From Phallusia fumigata (taxonomy: Eukaryota > Chordata > Ascidiacea > Phlebobranchia > Ascidiidae): a DNA stretch of 64,000 nt. The notes beneath the pieces are model-generated. The model worked only from the letters and a program-made list of their open reading frames with translations. It was not told the DNA's origin and ran no database searches. The stretch is taken from assembly GCA_008931825.1 (NCBI GenBank), contig QXVZ01001034.1, positions 248,001 to 312,000 of the forward strand, read 5' to 3'. This document shows positions 48,084 through 60,889 of this stretch, in pieces; the stretch's first letter is position 1, and every line of letters starts with the position of its first letter. A program made the position numbers and the translations under genes.

Positions 48084-51000
48084 TTATTCGGTCAATGCTG
48101 ACTTGCTGGTTAACTTATTTTTCGGTTTCGATTTCACACTTATCGATATCGGTTTGCTTGGCGGAACAAACGGTTTTAAATCCGGCTCTTTTGTGTCCAA
48201 GTCCTCTGTTTTCTCTACAGGTTTAATGTTTTTCGCGACAGGTTTAGCTTTCTCGGGGTCCAGACCTGTGTCTTTGTTGTGCCTTGCAGTAATTTCGTCC
48301 ATTAGGCGCTGGATTCTAGCACCATCGTCCGGTAGAGTGCTGGAGCTAGCCGGTTGCGGCAGTGGAGCGGATGTCTTGTTGTCGGTTTCGTGGTTCGGTT
48401 TCGGATATTTTGACGTCATCGTGACGTCATTTATTGGCCTTTTTCTCGTATTTCTATCATTGAAGTAGGAAGAAGGGGGTGCAAACTCGTCCAGTCTTTC
48501 TTCTCTCGGATCCTGCCAACTTTTCGGCACCTTCGGGGGCTCGGCGGGGGTCCACGCCGTAGCTGAAAAAATTCTTAGGCTTACTTGAACGTGTTAAGAG
48601 AATATATCAGTGGTTCTTAATCTCACATGTGAGTAATGACATTGTGGCAGGTGGGTAATTGGCTGTTGCCTGAATTCAGGACTGTTTTGTATTTTGTAAC
48701 AGAACTCTCAAAATAGATATTCTAATTTGATAAAATGTGGGGAATGGAAAATTCTGTACACAAGTTGATAATGGGATGGAATAGATTATGGTAATGAGTT
48801 CATTATAAACTGATTTTTGTAACATTACATCATCAAACTCAAATATTTTAAGGTTGATAGATACTCATTCAACGGTTAGTCAGCATTCCCCCTAAATATG
48901 ATTTCAGCCCCTAAATTAAACAAACGTTTTGACTTACCTTTTCAAATACAGAATGGACAAATAAATACATCTGTTAGCACCAACCTTTGTCTTTATCCCA
49001 CTCCCTCAACTTGTAAGGGAGTTTTGGTTCAGGTTTTTCTTGATCAGTCTCCTCTTTCGGCTTTTCCTCTTCAATCTCTTTTGCTTCATCTTCCTCCTCC
49101 TGAGCATACCAAATGCCAAGTACATTATGGATAGAAGATATTTCAAGAGATTTCCGACTTACCAGCTTAACTGGTTCAAGAAGCGACGCTGGAATGTCTT
49201 TACCTTGGATCTGCAACTGTTTAATGCGACGTTGCCTGACTTTTTCAAGCCGAGCTTGTAAAGCGATCTGTGAACGAAGACATAACCAGGCATTTTAGAC
49301 CATTGCGACCAAAAAGTAGCTTAATGGGACTGACTGAAATCAATACAGTTATGCAGAAAAAAGTTGCCACGTTAGTTGGGCCCACTACCAAATGGGTTGG
49401 TTTCCTGGGAAATCCAAAACCCTACTCCTGAACAAAACGAAATTTCTATCGCGTCATTGACTTTCATTAGTCGGCGTTTATTGCATTAACGAGTCACAGG
49501 AACTACCACTAGTAACGGTCAGTAAGTGTTTTTATCAACACACATTGCTACCTGCCAAGGCAAGTGCAAAGAGATAGACAGTGCCAGAATTTGAGATTAT
49601 ATGTTTTATAATGCCAAGTCTGTTTATTGTTTAGTTGCTGTAAGTACGTATAATCTAGGAATGGTAATGGGCATGTTAATTCTATGCAGTGATAAGTACT
49701 ATATTAGATATAAATAGGACCGAGCCACTGCCTATGCACTTGACAGACTTTTGCACCACATATATACATCTGTAATTCAAAAACAAAAGCATTTAAATTT
49801 TAAAGACTAAATACGTTGCTTGTAATAGATGTGCAGTACAGTGAATGAGGTTTATGTTAAACTTGGGTGTGGGAATTTATGTGTTGCCTAGTTCTGTTAA
49901 TGGCTCAATCATGTCATTATGTTGCATATTGGTTGATCTTTAGCCTAAGGTTTAAGAAAGTAAAAGAGCAATTATACAAATGAATGTAATCTTACCTTTT
50001 CCTTTAGTTTCTTGGCTATATTGGCTTCCTTGTGTTTCACTGTGTCTTCTCTCGCCTTTTTGAGTCGCTGCATTTGCTCTTTTCTTTTGTCTTCTTCTTG
50101 TGAAAAGGCATAGTAACCAACACCAAGTTCACGCTTCTCTGGAAACGAAGCAAAAAAACTTTTTAACAACTGACTAAATGGTGAGTGAGCAAGAAACTGG
50201 GTCAAGTAAATTTAGACAGGTGTACCAAATTGGAATATACTTATTTAGTGGATCATCTTATGCTAAAACATATTGTTGGATCAAGCCTGTTATGGTAATT
50301 ATGGCATTGGATTTGATATGACAACATATAAATTTGCACAACTTTTATCCTTTAAACCTGAAGTGTCCTGAATGGATCACACACATCATGCTCATGTCGG
50401 AAAACAGTACAATTTTTTTGGATATTTATTACATTAATAAATATCCACACACAATAAAATAATTTCACCCACTCTACTGTACAATGCTGGTTGAGCATAA
50501 ACAGAAAAACATTAGGCAAAAACAACTTACCACCAAAGCGGACATTTTCAAAATGCACAGGCCCTGTTTCCACCTCCTCTTCAGCCTCTTTCTCCCATTC
50601 TCTCCTCTGCTCCTCCCTCCTCATGTCATCTGACATCAGATCTCTGGTTGATGTCTAACAAAAATGGACAGTGAAGCTTTGTATTTCAAAACTGGCAAGA
50701 ATTTTCAACATATTTTTTTTAAATTCAAACACACCCTGCTTTGAATCTGCAACATATGTTAATTCATAATCATAATCAAAAATTAATTTTAATTTAGACA
50801 CAGATATTTCTCAAGGACAGTTGTAATGCATGAAGATAATGTGGCAACCTCACCTGAGTTTCGGTTGGTGTCAATTTTTCATCCATTTTCTGAAATTTGT
50901 GAAGATCCTCCTTTAAACAAGTTCGGGTTCTTCCAAGAGCATCAACATAGTCAACCCTGGAATTAATAGAAAGATCATTTTTTACAATATACATACATTC

Positions 51001-52400
51001 ATCATACACATGTTAGGGAATTTTTTTGTCGTATATGACCTGTTTAACATCTGATTTGAACAATAACTTGAAGTCAGAAATCATTCGACCCCAGTTACAA
51101 AAGTATCAGCTGTTAAATGTACCATCAACTTTTAGCCAGTACAAGTATATTTTCACAGAATTCTATTATAAAACAAATTAATTGAAACAAGCAATCTTAC
51201 CATTGTGATTTTGCATCATTGATGGTTTGTTTAACTTGAGCCGTTACTTTTACATTGACTTCTGGTTTAGAAGTATTATCTCCTGAAACAAAAAATTAAC
51301 CATTTTGCCGGTAGCAAATTATACTGCCAACAAAAATAATCCTATTGTTATTGACACTGGGTTAAACCGTAGGTTACATTTTGTGGATTCTGGAAACCAT
51401 AGACAAGATGGTAAAGTTGGTAACACGACAACCATGTATTCGCAAAATGCTGATTCTAATCTTATCTTAACCTCGCTCTTTTTCTTGGGCAAGAAACGTG
51501 AAATGCATTATTCAAAGCAGTGCGAATAGATTGGAGAAAATTAAAGTTACCCTCCAAAGCAATGTTCTGCTCAACAAGGATAAAAACAAAACAAATACAA
51601 AAACTTCCAGTTGTTTACACATTACTTGTTTCCTAATTGGTAAAACAGTATGGTAACTACACTAGGCATTCTACGTTTTATAAAAAAATCTAAACTTTTA
51701 AACCCAACTCAACTTTCTATGATATAAAAATACAGGGGCCTGTGCCCACAAAAAGATTACCACACCTGCTTCTCGTTTTGCCCTCCATGAATCTATTGCT
51801 TTTTGTTCAAAGTCAACAAGGAACAGCTGTCAACATAGATAACAACAAGGTAATTAAGCACGTATATAGCAGTTTCATAAAAAATGAAACCTCTGCAGTT
51901 TCTTCATCGGGAATCACATTTCCGGATGTCATTTTATCATACATCTTGGCCTTTGCTTCCAAAATTGACCTAAAAAGGACTTTGATATGATATATTCCAT
52001 AACATTTATCAGGCAGAGTTTGTCGTGATTTTTCGAAGAAAAAAATTGCAACAGTATGTGGAGGCTAAAAAGTAATAATTACAACAATATGCAAAGGTAC
52101 TGACTGCACTTTTGAAAGTTTATCCACTTGTTCTTCTTCAAGTTCCTGATCTCTCTCATTCCGTTGTTCAACACCACTGTTTTTCTTATTCCAGGGAAGG
52201 GGCTTCTTTGTAATAACTGCATTGAAAACGTTGGGTAAATTAAACTGGTATTACAAACGATGAAACGAACCCACAGCGTATTTAGTTGCAAACATTTTAC
52301 CGATTTTTTCTTTAGTAGATATGTAACTTTTGTCTGTTTTGTTCTTCTCCCTTTCAAAATCTTGTTGCTTTTTCAATAACTCGGCTTTCAAATTTAACAT
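48084..52400 (-). CDS. CCDC174: Coiled-coil protein CCDC174
   Basis: Nuclear coiled-coil protein, reported to associate with the exon-junction helicase EIF4A3. Exons in transcript order: 52301-52400, 52105-52216, 51891-51969, 51766-51826, 51201-51282, 50854-50956, 50531-50654, 49996-50138, 49163-49267, 48985-49099, 48084-48562; 500 residues against 467 in human. The start MLNLKAELLKKQQDFE matches the family N-terminus. Diagnostic blocks in family order: LVDFEQKAID, WVDYVDALGRTRTCLKEDL, GPVHFENVRF, ELGVGYYAFSQEEDKRKEQM, ALQARLEKVRQRR, LREWDKDKG and DEFAPPSSYF. Most of the middle is charged and helical, consistent with coiled coil. All phases join. It lies head-to-head with the SLC22 gene, with 639 bp between start codons. 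Confidence 0.95.
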
Positions 52401-53039
52401 TTTCTCATGAATGTGTCCACAGAATTGCGTATAGCAAGAAAAAAACCCTGCAATTTTCCAAAACTTTGAATTACAAATGGAATGGTTGAAGGGGATTTTT
52501 CAAAAATTCCCTATTGAATGCGACAAGCGACATACAACGTGACGTTCCGCTTCAATTAAAATGTAATGTAAAAAAATGTGTGTTGTTTTGTACATAATCT
52601 TTAAAAATGATCAATAAAAAATTAAAAACGTGACGGATGTCAATTTGCCCACAAAATTTTGACAAATGTCCACAAAATCCCATTCGCGCCAATTCAAAAA
52701 CTGTAAATTTGCAGTTTTTCACACATTTTTTTGCGGATTTTCTTACTTTCCTGGTTTGCAGAAAAAACGTTTTCGAATGCAAAGTATTGCATGAGTTTTA
52801 AAAGCCTGTGGTGCCAAACAAAATACCGTTGATACAAGCTGTAATAATGTAGCGACACTCAGCACAACAATAAACACAAGCGCGTGTGTATGTGTACGGG
52901 CGCGATTTCAAACCGACTGCGGCTCTCCAGAGTCTGCTGCAACCTATGCAAACAATGACTGTGTTTTAAAAAAGGCGATGTGTAGAAGTAACCTAATAAA
53001 GCCAAACCTGCTCACTTATACCAAGATCAGAGCAGCAAC
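52401..53039. promoter_or_regulatory. Divergent promoter region, CCDC174 / SLC22
   Basis: Sole space between the two start codons. The half near SLC22 (52850-52940) is richer in CpG (GTGTACGGGCGCG). No TATA box stands out. Shared promoter use is inference from geometry. Confidence 0.5.
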
Positions 53040-56000
53040 ATGGACAAGGTTCTCGAGACCAGGTTGGAAGAAATATTGACTCATATAGGATGGTTGGGCA
53101 AATTTACCCTGCGGTCAAACGCAATTATGTTCATTGTTTGTGTTTTCGGTGCAATGAATATTGGCAGCACTGTTTTCCTTGCGGCAAAAATGGATCACAC
53201 CTGCCTGGCTAGTGACGACCTTAAAACCAACGTTACTAAGGTAGTTATGACCTTCAACCTCAATATGTTATTGGCCAACAAATTCAACAATGTTTCCTGA
53301 GGCTATTGTTTGTTTAAATTGTCTACAGTTTATATTTATACATCTTTTACACAAAAGCTTGTTGAATGATTTTTTTGCATAATAATGGTTGCTTTTCTGA
53401 AAAAAATAAAGGCAGTAATTCGATTTTTGCATGAGCCAATTTAAGAGCGCTTCAATTGATTACACTGAACATCTGATTAACTGTAGTACTTATACAGTTA
53501 AAAATACAGCAAATTAAATATATAATGTATAATATTTATTGTTTCAGACATGTGGTCTAAATTGGACAGACTTTCAAAGTAGTCTTATATCGCCAACAGA
53601 GGACAATGAGACTTTGTCATGTGAGATGTAAGTTAAATATAATTAACCTTTTTTCACATTTGTTGTTTTTATGATCCTAAACTGCATTGGGTTTGTTTAC
53701 AGATACAAACAAAGCTCTTTACTGGAGAATGCGAGTTGCGTTTATTGGACATCTGGAAAAACTGAAGCTAATGTAGTCCTTCAAACAGAGAAATGTACAA
53801 GCTGGGAATATGATCAATCTGTTTACCAATCCACAATAGTTTCTGATTTTAACCTTGTATGTGGAAATGCTTGGAAGACCAACATGTCTCAATTTCTGTT
53901 GATGGTTGGGGTCTTCTTTGGTGCTATGTTGTGCGGAATGGGATCTGACAGGTATACTGCCTAACAAGATATTTAATTTACATTAATTTTTGTGCTAAAT
54001 TAATACTTTCAAATCATTTGTGGTGAATAAGTGGAGATTCTTGTCATTCACTTGAATTGAATTCATACTTTACAAATATTTTTGAACTGTTGGTACACAT
54101 TTTTTTGCCCTAACGCCTAAATTTCACTTCAATTGAGTTTTTTTTTGAAAATAAAAAAACCATATACCTGTATTGAATCCTCTAGCAAAAAATACTTGCT
54201 GTATGTTAGTGGATACATGGTTTAGTTCAGCAATATAACTAGCAGTAACCTTAACTTACATTATTTCTATTTGATTAAGACATTTTTAAAGGTGAACATT
54301 AAGTAGTATATGTCTTTAGATTTGGCCGAAAAACATTCTTTGCAATTTCAATTGTGATAATCATTGTTTCTGCTGGTGTCAGTTCTTTGGCAATCAACTA
54401 TTGGATGTATGCCCTTGTTCACATGTTTGTAGGGTTTGGTGGAATTGGCTTGTGCATTTCAGGCTATGTGTATGGTAGGTTGAAGTTTTGTTTTTATTTT
54501 TAGGATTTTTAAGGTGCCAAGACTGTCAGGGTAAAAATGGAACAGACAGGGTTTTATTGGCGCTGCTATGCCTGTAAATGCCATTCTTATCAATACAAAG
54601 AGCTGACAAATTGTGCATGTTTTAATGCCAGTAAAAAAAGTGGATAAAAATATCGGTTCTTATTACCAGACATAAACACCAAATAGGATTCAATAATTTA
54701 CCTCAAACATACACAAGTCTTGCAACCTTTATTGTTGCAGTAATGGAAATAACAAGCAATCAGCATAGAGTGGTGATTGGACAAATCCTTCAAGTCACAT
54801 TTTCCTTGGGTTTTATGCTTCTTGCTCTCTGTGGCTACTTACAACGCAACTGGGTATATCTTAATCTTGCAGTTTCACTACCAATGATTGCATTGCTTCC
54901 ATTGTATCTCTGGTAAGAACTGGCTTTGTTTGATAGAATGTTAAATGTTGTTTCTACACACTGTTTTAGATTATTATATTTCACAAGTTTGTATTTTGGC
55001 AAAAACTAAGGATTTAGTTTGCATTTAAATTTAGAAGGTTTTGCTTTGTTTTTTCCACTGTAAACTTTAAATTAGTTATTAAGTATATTTTGTGCTTTCT
55101 CTTGGTTCCAAATGCGAAACCACAATGTATAAATTTTACAAAGGTTTTCAGTGGAATCCCCTAGATGGTTGCTGTCCAAAAATCGAACAGGTCATGTGAA
55201 GAAGACATTGCAGAGAATGGCAAAAGTCAATGGAAAGAACATTGATAAATTTTGGGAAAAGCCGATTGTTCACCGAACTCCACTTGTAAGTTGTTTGCCA
55301 GGTTCAAGTACAAAACATTTTTAAAACACAAAGACTGCTCTTATTAAGATCCAATTCTAAGGTATCATGTGACATTATAACTTGGACCAAACATATGTAG
55401 CATATATTGCTGTGTCATTTTAAATGTATTCCGTGTTGACACTTAACCACAGATCATATTGAGCATATTTACCAGACAGTAGAATTCACAGAAACATGTG
55501 AAAAGCTTGTCTGGACTTTGATACCATGTTTTGTTTTTATGTATAAGCTTCTTATGACAAGCCTATGTTAGGCTGCTAATGAACTTGAAACATGTTTTCC
55601 AATAGGTCAAAACAGCTGAGCCTGTAATTCGGGATCCTTCGAAAAATGCCTCTCACTCAACATTGGACTTGTTTCGAAACCCCAAGCTGCGAATCATATC
55701 TCTAATTTTATTTTACAACTGGTTTGCGGTCTCATGCATATATTACGGCTTAACCCTGAACACAACTGCACTGATTGGAAACCCGTACCTCAATTTCTTT
55801 TTATCCGGGTTTATCGAACTTCCTGCTTATTTGGGATCAATGTGGGTGATACACAAGTGGGGGAGGCGTCCAACAACATTTGCTTGCAACATGATTTCTG
55901 GCATCAGCCTATTGTGCATGAACTTATTGCCCAGTGGTAAGTTGTATTGTATGCTGTAAAATATTACCAAATCATGATTCTGTGTATTGAAAATGATAGT

Positions 56001-57472
56001 TCTGTACAACATTTAAAATCAGGATTTAACTGGAGCACAGGTTTTGATTTGGACGGTTTCCCCCAGCAAACACTTGCAAAGACACGGTAAAGTTAAACAG
56101 TAGCTTTTTAAAAAAAATAATTGCCTATGAACTCCCTTGAAAAGTAGCCGTTGATTTGAAGAGGTTATGAAATTCGCTAGCTTCAATTAATCTATGCACA
56201 GAGGTTTGTAACTGTATTTTTTATGTGCAGATTTCCCAATTGTGACAACTGTGCTGTTTTTGATGGGAAAGTTTAGTTCATCTGCTGCTTTTGGTTGCGT
56301 CTACCTTTATTCATCAGAGCTGTATCCCACTCCACTGCGGTAAGAAATTTTCTTTCGTTTGATTAAAGGAGTGGTAACGATATCTGGAACGTACGAGTCC
56401 TTGTTTCTTGCCAACGGGTACATAAGGCGCAGCCGGGATTCCATTAAACTACCTTTAAGACGGCAAGGCACCTTAGGTTTTTGGTGTGTTTTGGCAACAT
56501 CCACCGTTGTAATGTGTTGTTTATTAGAAACTCAGAAAGCATGTCGTTCACCCTTGTAAGTCTATTAAGTCATTATCCGCCAGGCAGCGATTTCGGTGAT
56601 TTACATGCAAAGATTTTTTTTCACATATTATTGAATTGAGTTATTGGTCGTAAGGAGAATTATAGCTACAATGGTATTGACCAAAACAAATTTTCCAAAC
56701 TATTTTTCAAACAAACTTGATGAGTGTGTTAAAGTATCGTGGTCAGCGCAACGGCTGCATCGTCATTCAGTTATCAATCCCCCAGTGCCAACAAAGCATT
56801 AAAATTTAATGCCAAATCACATGCATCGTAAGCATGTTGGCCGTTACGTGCTGAATCGCGTTTAATGCTGTTGCTATACAGGGGCAATGGAGTTGGTATT
56901 TGTAGCGGTTGTGCCCGTCTGGGTGGAATGGCCTCCCAGCTGATTTTCATGCTGTCACAAATCGACCAAAACCTGCCGTATGTTGTATTTGGAATCATCT
57001 CCGCACTGGCAGGTGAGCCAAAATGTTACTAAAGCCGAATTTCGACATGTTAAAAATTACATTTATGTACGTATGCTTGTATTTGTGATTTTCAAACTGT
57101 ATCTAAACTTATGTAGTCAAAGTGTATGAAGTTTTGGTTAAGAGTACTAATTTTTATTGTAAAGCAGCAAACCCACAAGAAATATGTTATTTTGGCGAAA
57201 CTGCATCTCTACTGCCTTCCTTTGGCCAAAAGCTGTTATTTTACGCACTAAAAACAACTTAAACGCATTTGCATGCCTAAAATAATATAACGACAGAAAA
57301 AATCTGGCAATTATTTTCATTTTGGTATGCAGGGATTCTGGTTATCATCTTGCCAGAAACAAAAGGCGCCAAACTGCCAGAGAGCATCGAAGACACTGAG
57401 AAGATTTACAACCATCGTAATGTGACACTTGCCAAACAGTTTGTCCCACATTTCATGCGAAACTGTGCCTGA
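53040..57472 (+). CDS. SLC22-family organic ion transporter
   Basis: Plasma-membrane major-facilitator transporter of the organic cation/carnitine/anion family. Exons: 53040-53240, 53548-53627, 53703-53951, 54320-54474, 54741-54912, 55144-55285, 55606-55936, 56231-56339, 56882-57012, 57333-57472; 569 residues, normal for the family. The first helix (~28-50) is followed by a long extracellular loop with several Cys and N-x-S/T sites (NETLS, NASC). The MFS signature GSDRFGRK straddles exons 3 and 4 (~175-181). Family blocks include WFSVESPRWLLSKNR, YGLTLNTT, ELPAYLGSMWVIHKWGRRP, YSSELYPTPLRGNGVG and LPETKGAKLPESIEDTEK. All phases join through ten exons. Substrate class (OCT, OCTN or OAT) cannot be read from sequence alone. 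Confidence 0.94.
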
Positions 57473-58616
57473 AGGAACCAATCTACGCCATTATGCAAAT
57501 ACCCCTATTCTTTGTATGGTGTTAACCAATTAACATTTTGCATGTCTCCGAATACTTTGAGGTGCGATCGGCTAGATAGTATCTCAGGGCTAACCTAAGG
57601 CGTACTGTTGCCTGCAGAAGTACCCAATTACAATTCAAACGTACGACGTGTTTTTGTAGGACACTTGGGAGGTCCCAATGTAAACAGTTTTGTAGCTAGA
57701 TACAACTGTTAAAGACAAATACAACTTGAACAGTTATACCGTTTTAAAGCCCAATGCAGCTTTAAAGCCCCTAACAAATGTTTAAACTGCTTTCCCTGGA
57801 ACGAGTGTATAAACTTTCAGGCAACACGGTTTAATGGGGAAGTATCGTGCGACGGCTTGTCAGCTTTTTGTAAGACAAAAATTGTTTTCTTCAGTTTTAA
57901 CGTTGTATGTGTTGTAAACGTTTTAGTTTCTTCTATAACGCGGTCAAATTCCTTTTTTTTTCAATTTCATGCATTCTACACAAGATCAGGTTACAGGTTT
58001 ACCGAATTTCTTTTAAATGCGAGAGCTTTCTGTTCCTGCTTTACCTTTCAAACTCATGTCAAACATATTTCATGTTTGAAAAGCCATGATGTGCGGAAAA
58101 GGCTAAAAATATCCAACAATATATTCTTTAAAACACTTCATAAAGCTGGTTTTGAAACTATTCTTAATTAGTTTTATATTTTTCCTCCCACGCCACGGTG
58201 CAAGGTACAATATCATAAAACAGGCATACATGGCCAAAATCCTGCTTCTGGTAAGAAAAGTTAGGTGAAGCGGTTTCCTTTCTCAGTTTTCTTTCGCCAC
58301 TAAAGATCACTGTTTCTAATCCTATTGGTGCTGATACAAGGGTCACAACATTTACTTATAAACTTGTGTGGCAGCATTTCTCTCATTTCCAGTTCTTTTC
58401 TCTGTACACAAACCTTATCGACGTTTTCCAGTGTTCGTTGCGTAACTATGTGATATCGCCAGTATGTTCCTTGACAACGTTCCACTGACCTCGCCGGGTT
58501 CTTGAGTTTCACTTACACTGGCATAACGACTTTCAAGTTCCTGTATTGAAGTCTGCTTCCTACAGTATAGCTGCTACTTCACGTTTAAATGTGTAATGAT
58601 TGGGTCAACTTAACCT

Positions 58617-58822
58617 TGTTTGTTTGTTTGTTCGTTCTAATTTTTAATAATGCTGGGCGCAACAGGGCCTCAATGCGTTGCACATCCTGAGGTCACCGTT
58701 GAGATCTCTGCTTCGTTGCAATTTGGTTTTCAAGTTTTGATAGTTCACCGTGACGAGTTTAGAATCCACAACCCTGGGAGCATGAGGAGGCCTCGCCAAC
58801 CGTTCGGTTATCTTGGCGAAAG
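58617..58822 (-). mobile_element. tRNA-derived SINE, copy with AAAC-repeat tail
   Basis: On the minus strand it begins GCCAAGATAACCGAACGGTT (A box) and has GGGTTGTGGATTCTAAAC (B box). The body carries GCAACGAAGCAGAGATC and it ends in four AAAC units. The head aligns with that at 59573, so both are one SINE family. B-box changes suggest it is inactive. Confidence 0.7.
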
Positions 58823-59340
58823 ATAAACGGTTAGAGTTAATCGCAAATAGTGAGGACGATTTTTTGTTCACGTCAAGTTTCACTTGGTGAAAATATTCGC
58901 AGCAAGCGTTACTCACTCGTTTAAGCAAAATGGTATCTGCCGGAAACTGTTAACCTGCTTTTAATGCAGCATTAAATTATACCTGCAAAGATAAAGTAAT
59001 ACAGAGTATAAGATAATACCCCTTCTCGAATCCTTTTATTTTTGTTCTGACATATTCCGAGATCATTATCCTTTCAAAACACGAACAAATTGGAGTTGCA
59101 CAGTTTGAATTGGAATAAAAAAAATTGTGTTTTGTGCCGGGCATCCCTTGCCAAGTTGGCAACAAGGCAAGTCATTTGACCTGCGAACTCAACAAAAATC
59201 GAAGCCTTGGATTTTTGAACTTCAAATCGTCATAAAGTTAGTGAAACGGATTAAGCCCCACAGAAATTCGTCATTGCCCAATTTATCATAATTCGTTTGT
59301 CTTGGCAAACCTCTGCCAACGTGGTGGGGGGGGGGGACCA

Positions 59341-59573
59341 AACCCACATAGCTGTTTGTTTATATGTTTCATTGTGATCTTTTGGGGGCAAAACAATGCC
59401 TGAATGTGTTATGCACGCAATTAGTCCATCGTCGATCTACCTGCTTCATTGCATTTCCGTTGGGTAGTTTTGTTTTGAATTTTTTCGATTTAACCGAGGC
59501 AGGATTAGAACCCACAACCCCGCGGCAGTCGCGCTAATCACTCGGCCATCTTGGCAGTGTCTTGCTATATAAG
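59341..59573 (-). mobile_element. tRNA-derived SINE, best-preserved copy
   Basis: Minus strand: GCCAAGATGGCCGAGTGATT (A box region), GTGGGTTCTAATCCTGC (B box), body GCAATGAAGCAGGTAGATC and ACATTCAGGCATTGTTTTGC, then an A-rich tail AAACATATAAACAAAC. The Leu/Ser-tRNA-like head suggests the parental tRNA class. Length is about 230 bp. Confidence 0.75.
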
Positions 59574-60889
59574 TTCCTTATCTTGGTCTCATGTCGTGTT
59601 TCGGGCAAACTGCGACTGAAAACAACCCGGGTCGAGCCCCTGTAGGGAGTTTTCTACCAACGCACAAACAGTCCTTTCAGCCTTGAGCGGCATAAAACCA
59701 AACATTGCACCAGTTGGCACAACAACAGCCTGTACAGTTGTCATCTCTGGGCAAACAGGTGCCGGCAGACAAGCACTTATAACCGTTTTAATCTGCGGCC
59801 GTGATAGACGGCGAGAGTGCGCTTATCGGCGTGTTTATCTCGAAAAAGAGCAACATTGCCTTTGCTCTGATTTAAGCTCTGAACGCTTCGGTGATTTTGA
59901 CAGGCCCCACTAGTCAACCGTGTTAAGCTGTTTTATAAATTTTTCGGTGTAGACTGTTGTTCCATTACGTTGAGTGGTATGGAAGAGGTAAAATTACGAA
60001 AAGGCGATTATTTATGTAATGTTTGTTTGCAATATTGTGTACAAATATGCATTGAGATTAAGCTTGTGCAGGATAGAGTTTGTTTTACTGCAAATTTTAA
60101 GACTTGTCATTCGTAACAGACTATGTTGTTTTACACTGGTTACACAGTTCAATGAGTAATTCGGAACCGTAGTCTTTGAAACATAATGTTGAATGAGATT
60201 TAACCAGAACTGACTATGCCGAATTAGGCGAAATATACCGACGGATTCTGTCAGCATTTGAGACTGTTCTCTCCAATTTCGAGGTTTTCACTGATTTGTA
60301 CAGTGATCGTTGGTAAACATGGCGGATGTTTAGATATTGCTTATCCACGACATTGTTAAGATTTAATCAGACACAACGCTGTAACGTTATTTGAAAAAGG
60401 GTATATGTGCAATGTTTGCCAAGGTGAAGCATTTAGTGTAAGGTTTGGAAACGCTAGGGTGCTGAACCACTGAATTTACTTGTTTATCGGTATCTCAACC
60501 AAAGGAAACATTACTAAAAAATAATTTGCAACCACAAGAGAGCGTCGCTTGAGATTCCCTTAGAAGGTTACCAGCCTTGTAATTCTTGCCAACGCTTTCG
60601 GTTTGTTGTGCAAACACATTCTTACCAATAAACTCAAGCGGCCGCTCTGTGTTGCCTTCACATCATGCGCACAATTACAAGGGGATATCAGATAGTGGTG
60701 TCGCAAGAACACACGTATTATGTTGATTTGAAAGGTTTCATTCCATTTGTTTAGCTGAAACGAAAGGGAAAATTGTATCGTTTCCAGCCTGATACTGTTG
60801 CCTGACGACTTTGCGTGTAGCGGCAGAGTTTTTGGGTAAACCGGTACCGTTAAGGTCTAAGGGCATTAAAGTCGTATATAGGCATGTAG

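Larger units (their letters stand above)
57473..60889. other. Repeat-rich spacer between SLC22 and the CABIT gene
   Basis: Contains two tRNA-derived SINEs (58617-58822, 59341-59573), a ten-G run near 59330 and short frames without protein character. 5' exons of the CABIT gene may lie here but none could be defended. A 76-codon frame at 59683-59913 is Thr/Val-rich but lacks splice support. Confidence 0.4.

Noticed and set aside
48611-48800. CAGTGGTTCTTAATC, resembling a hAT terminus
   Set aside because: No matching right end or duplication was found; a single terminus is too weak.
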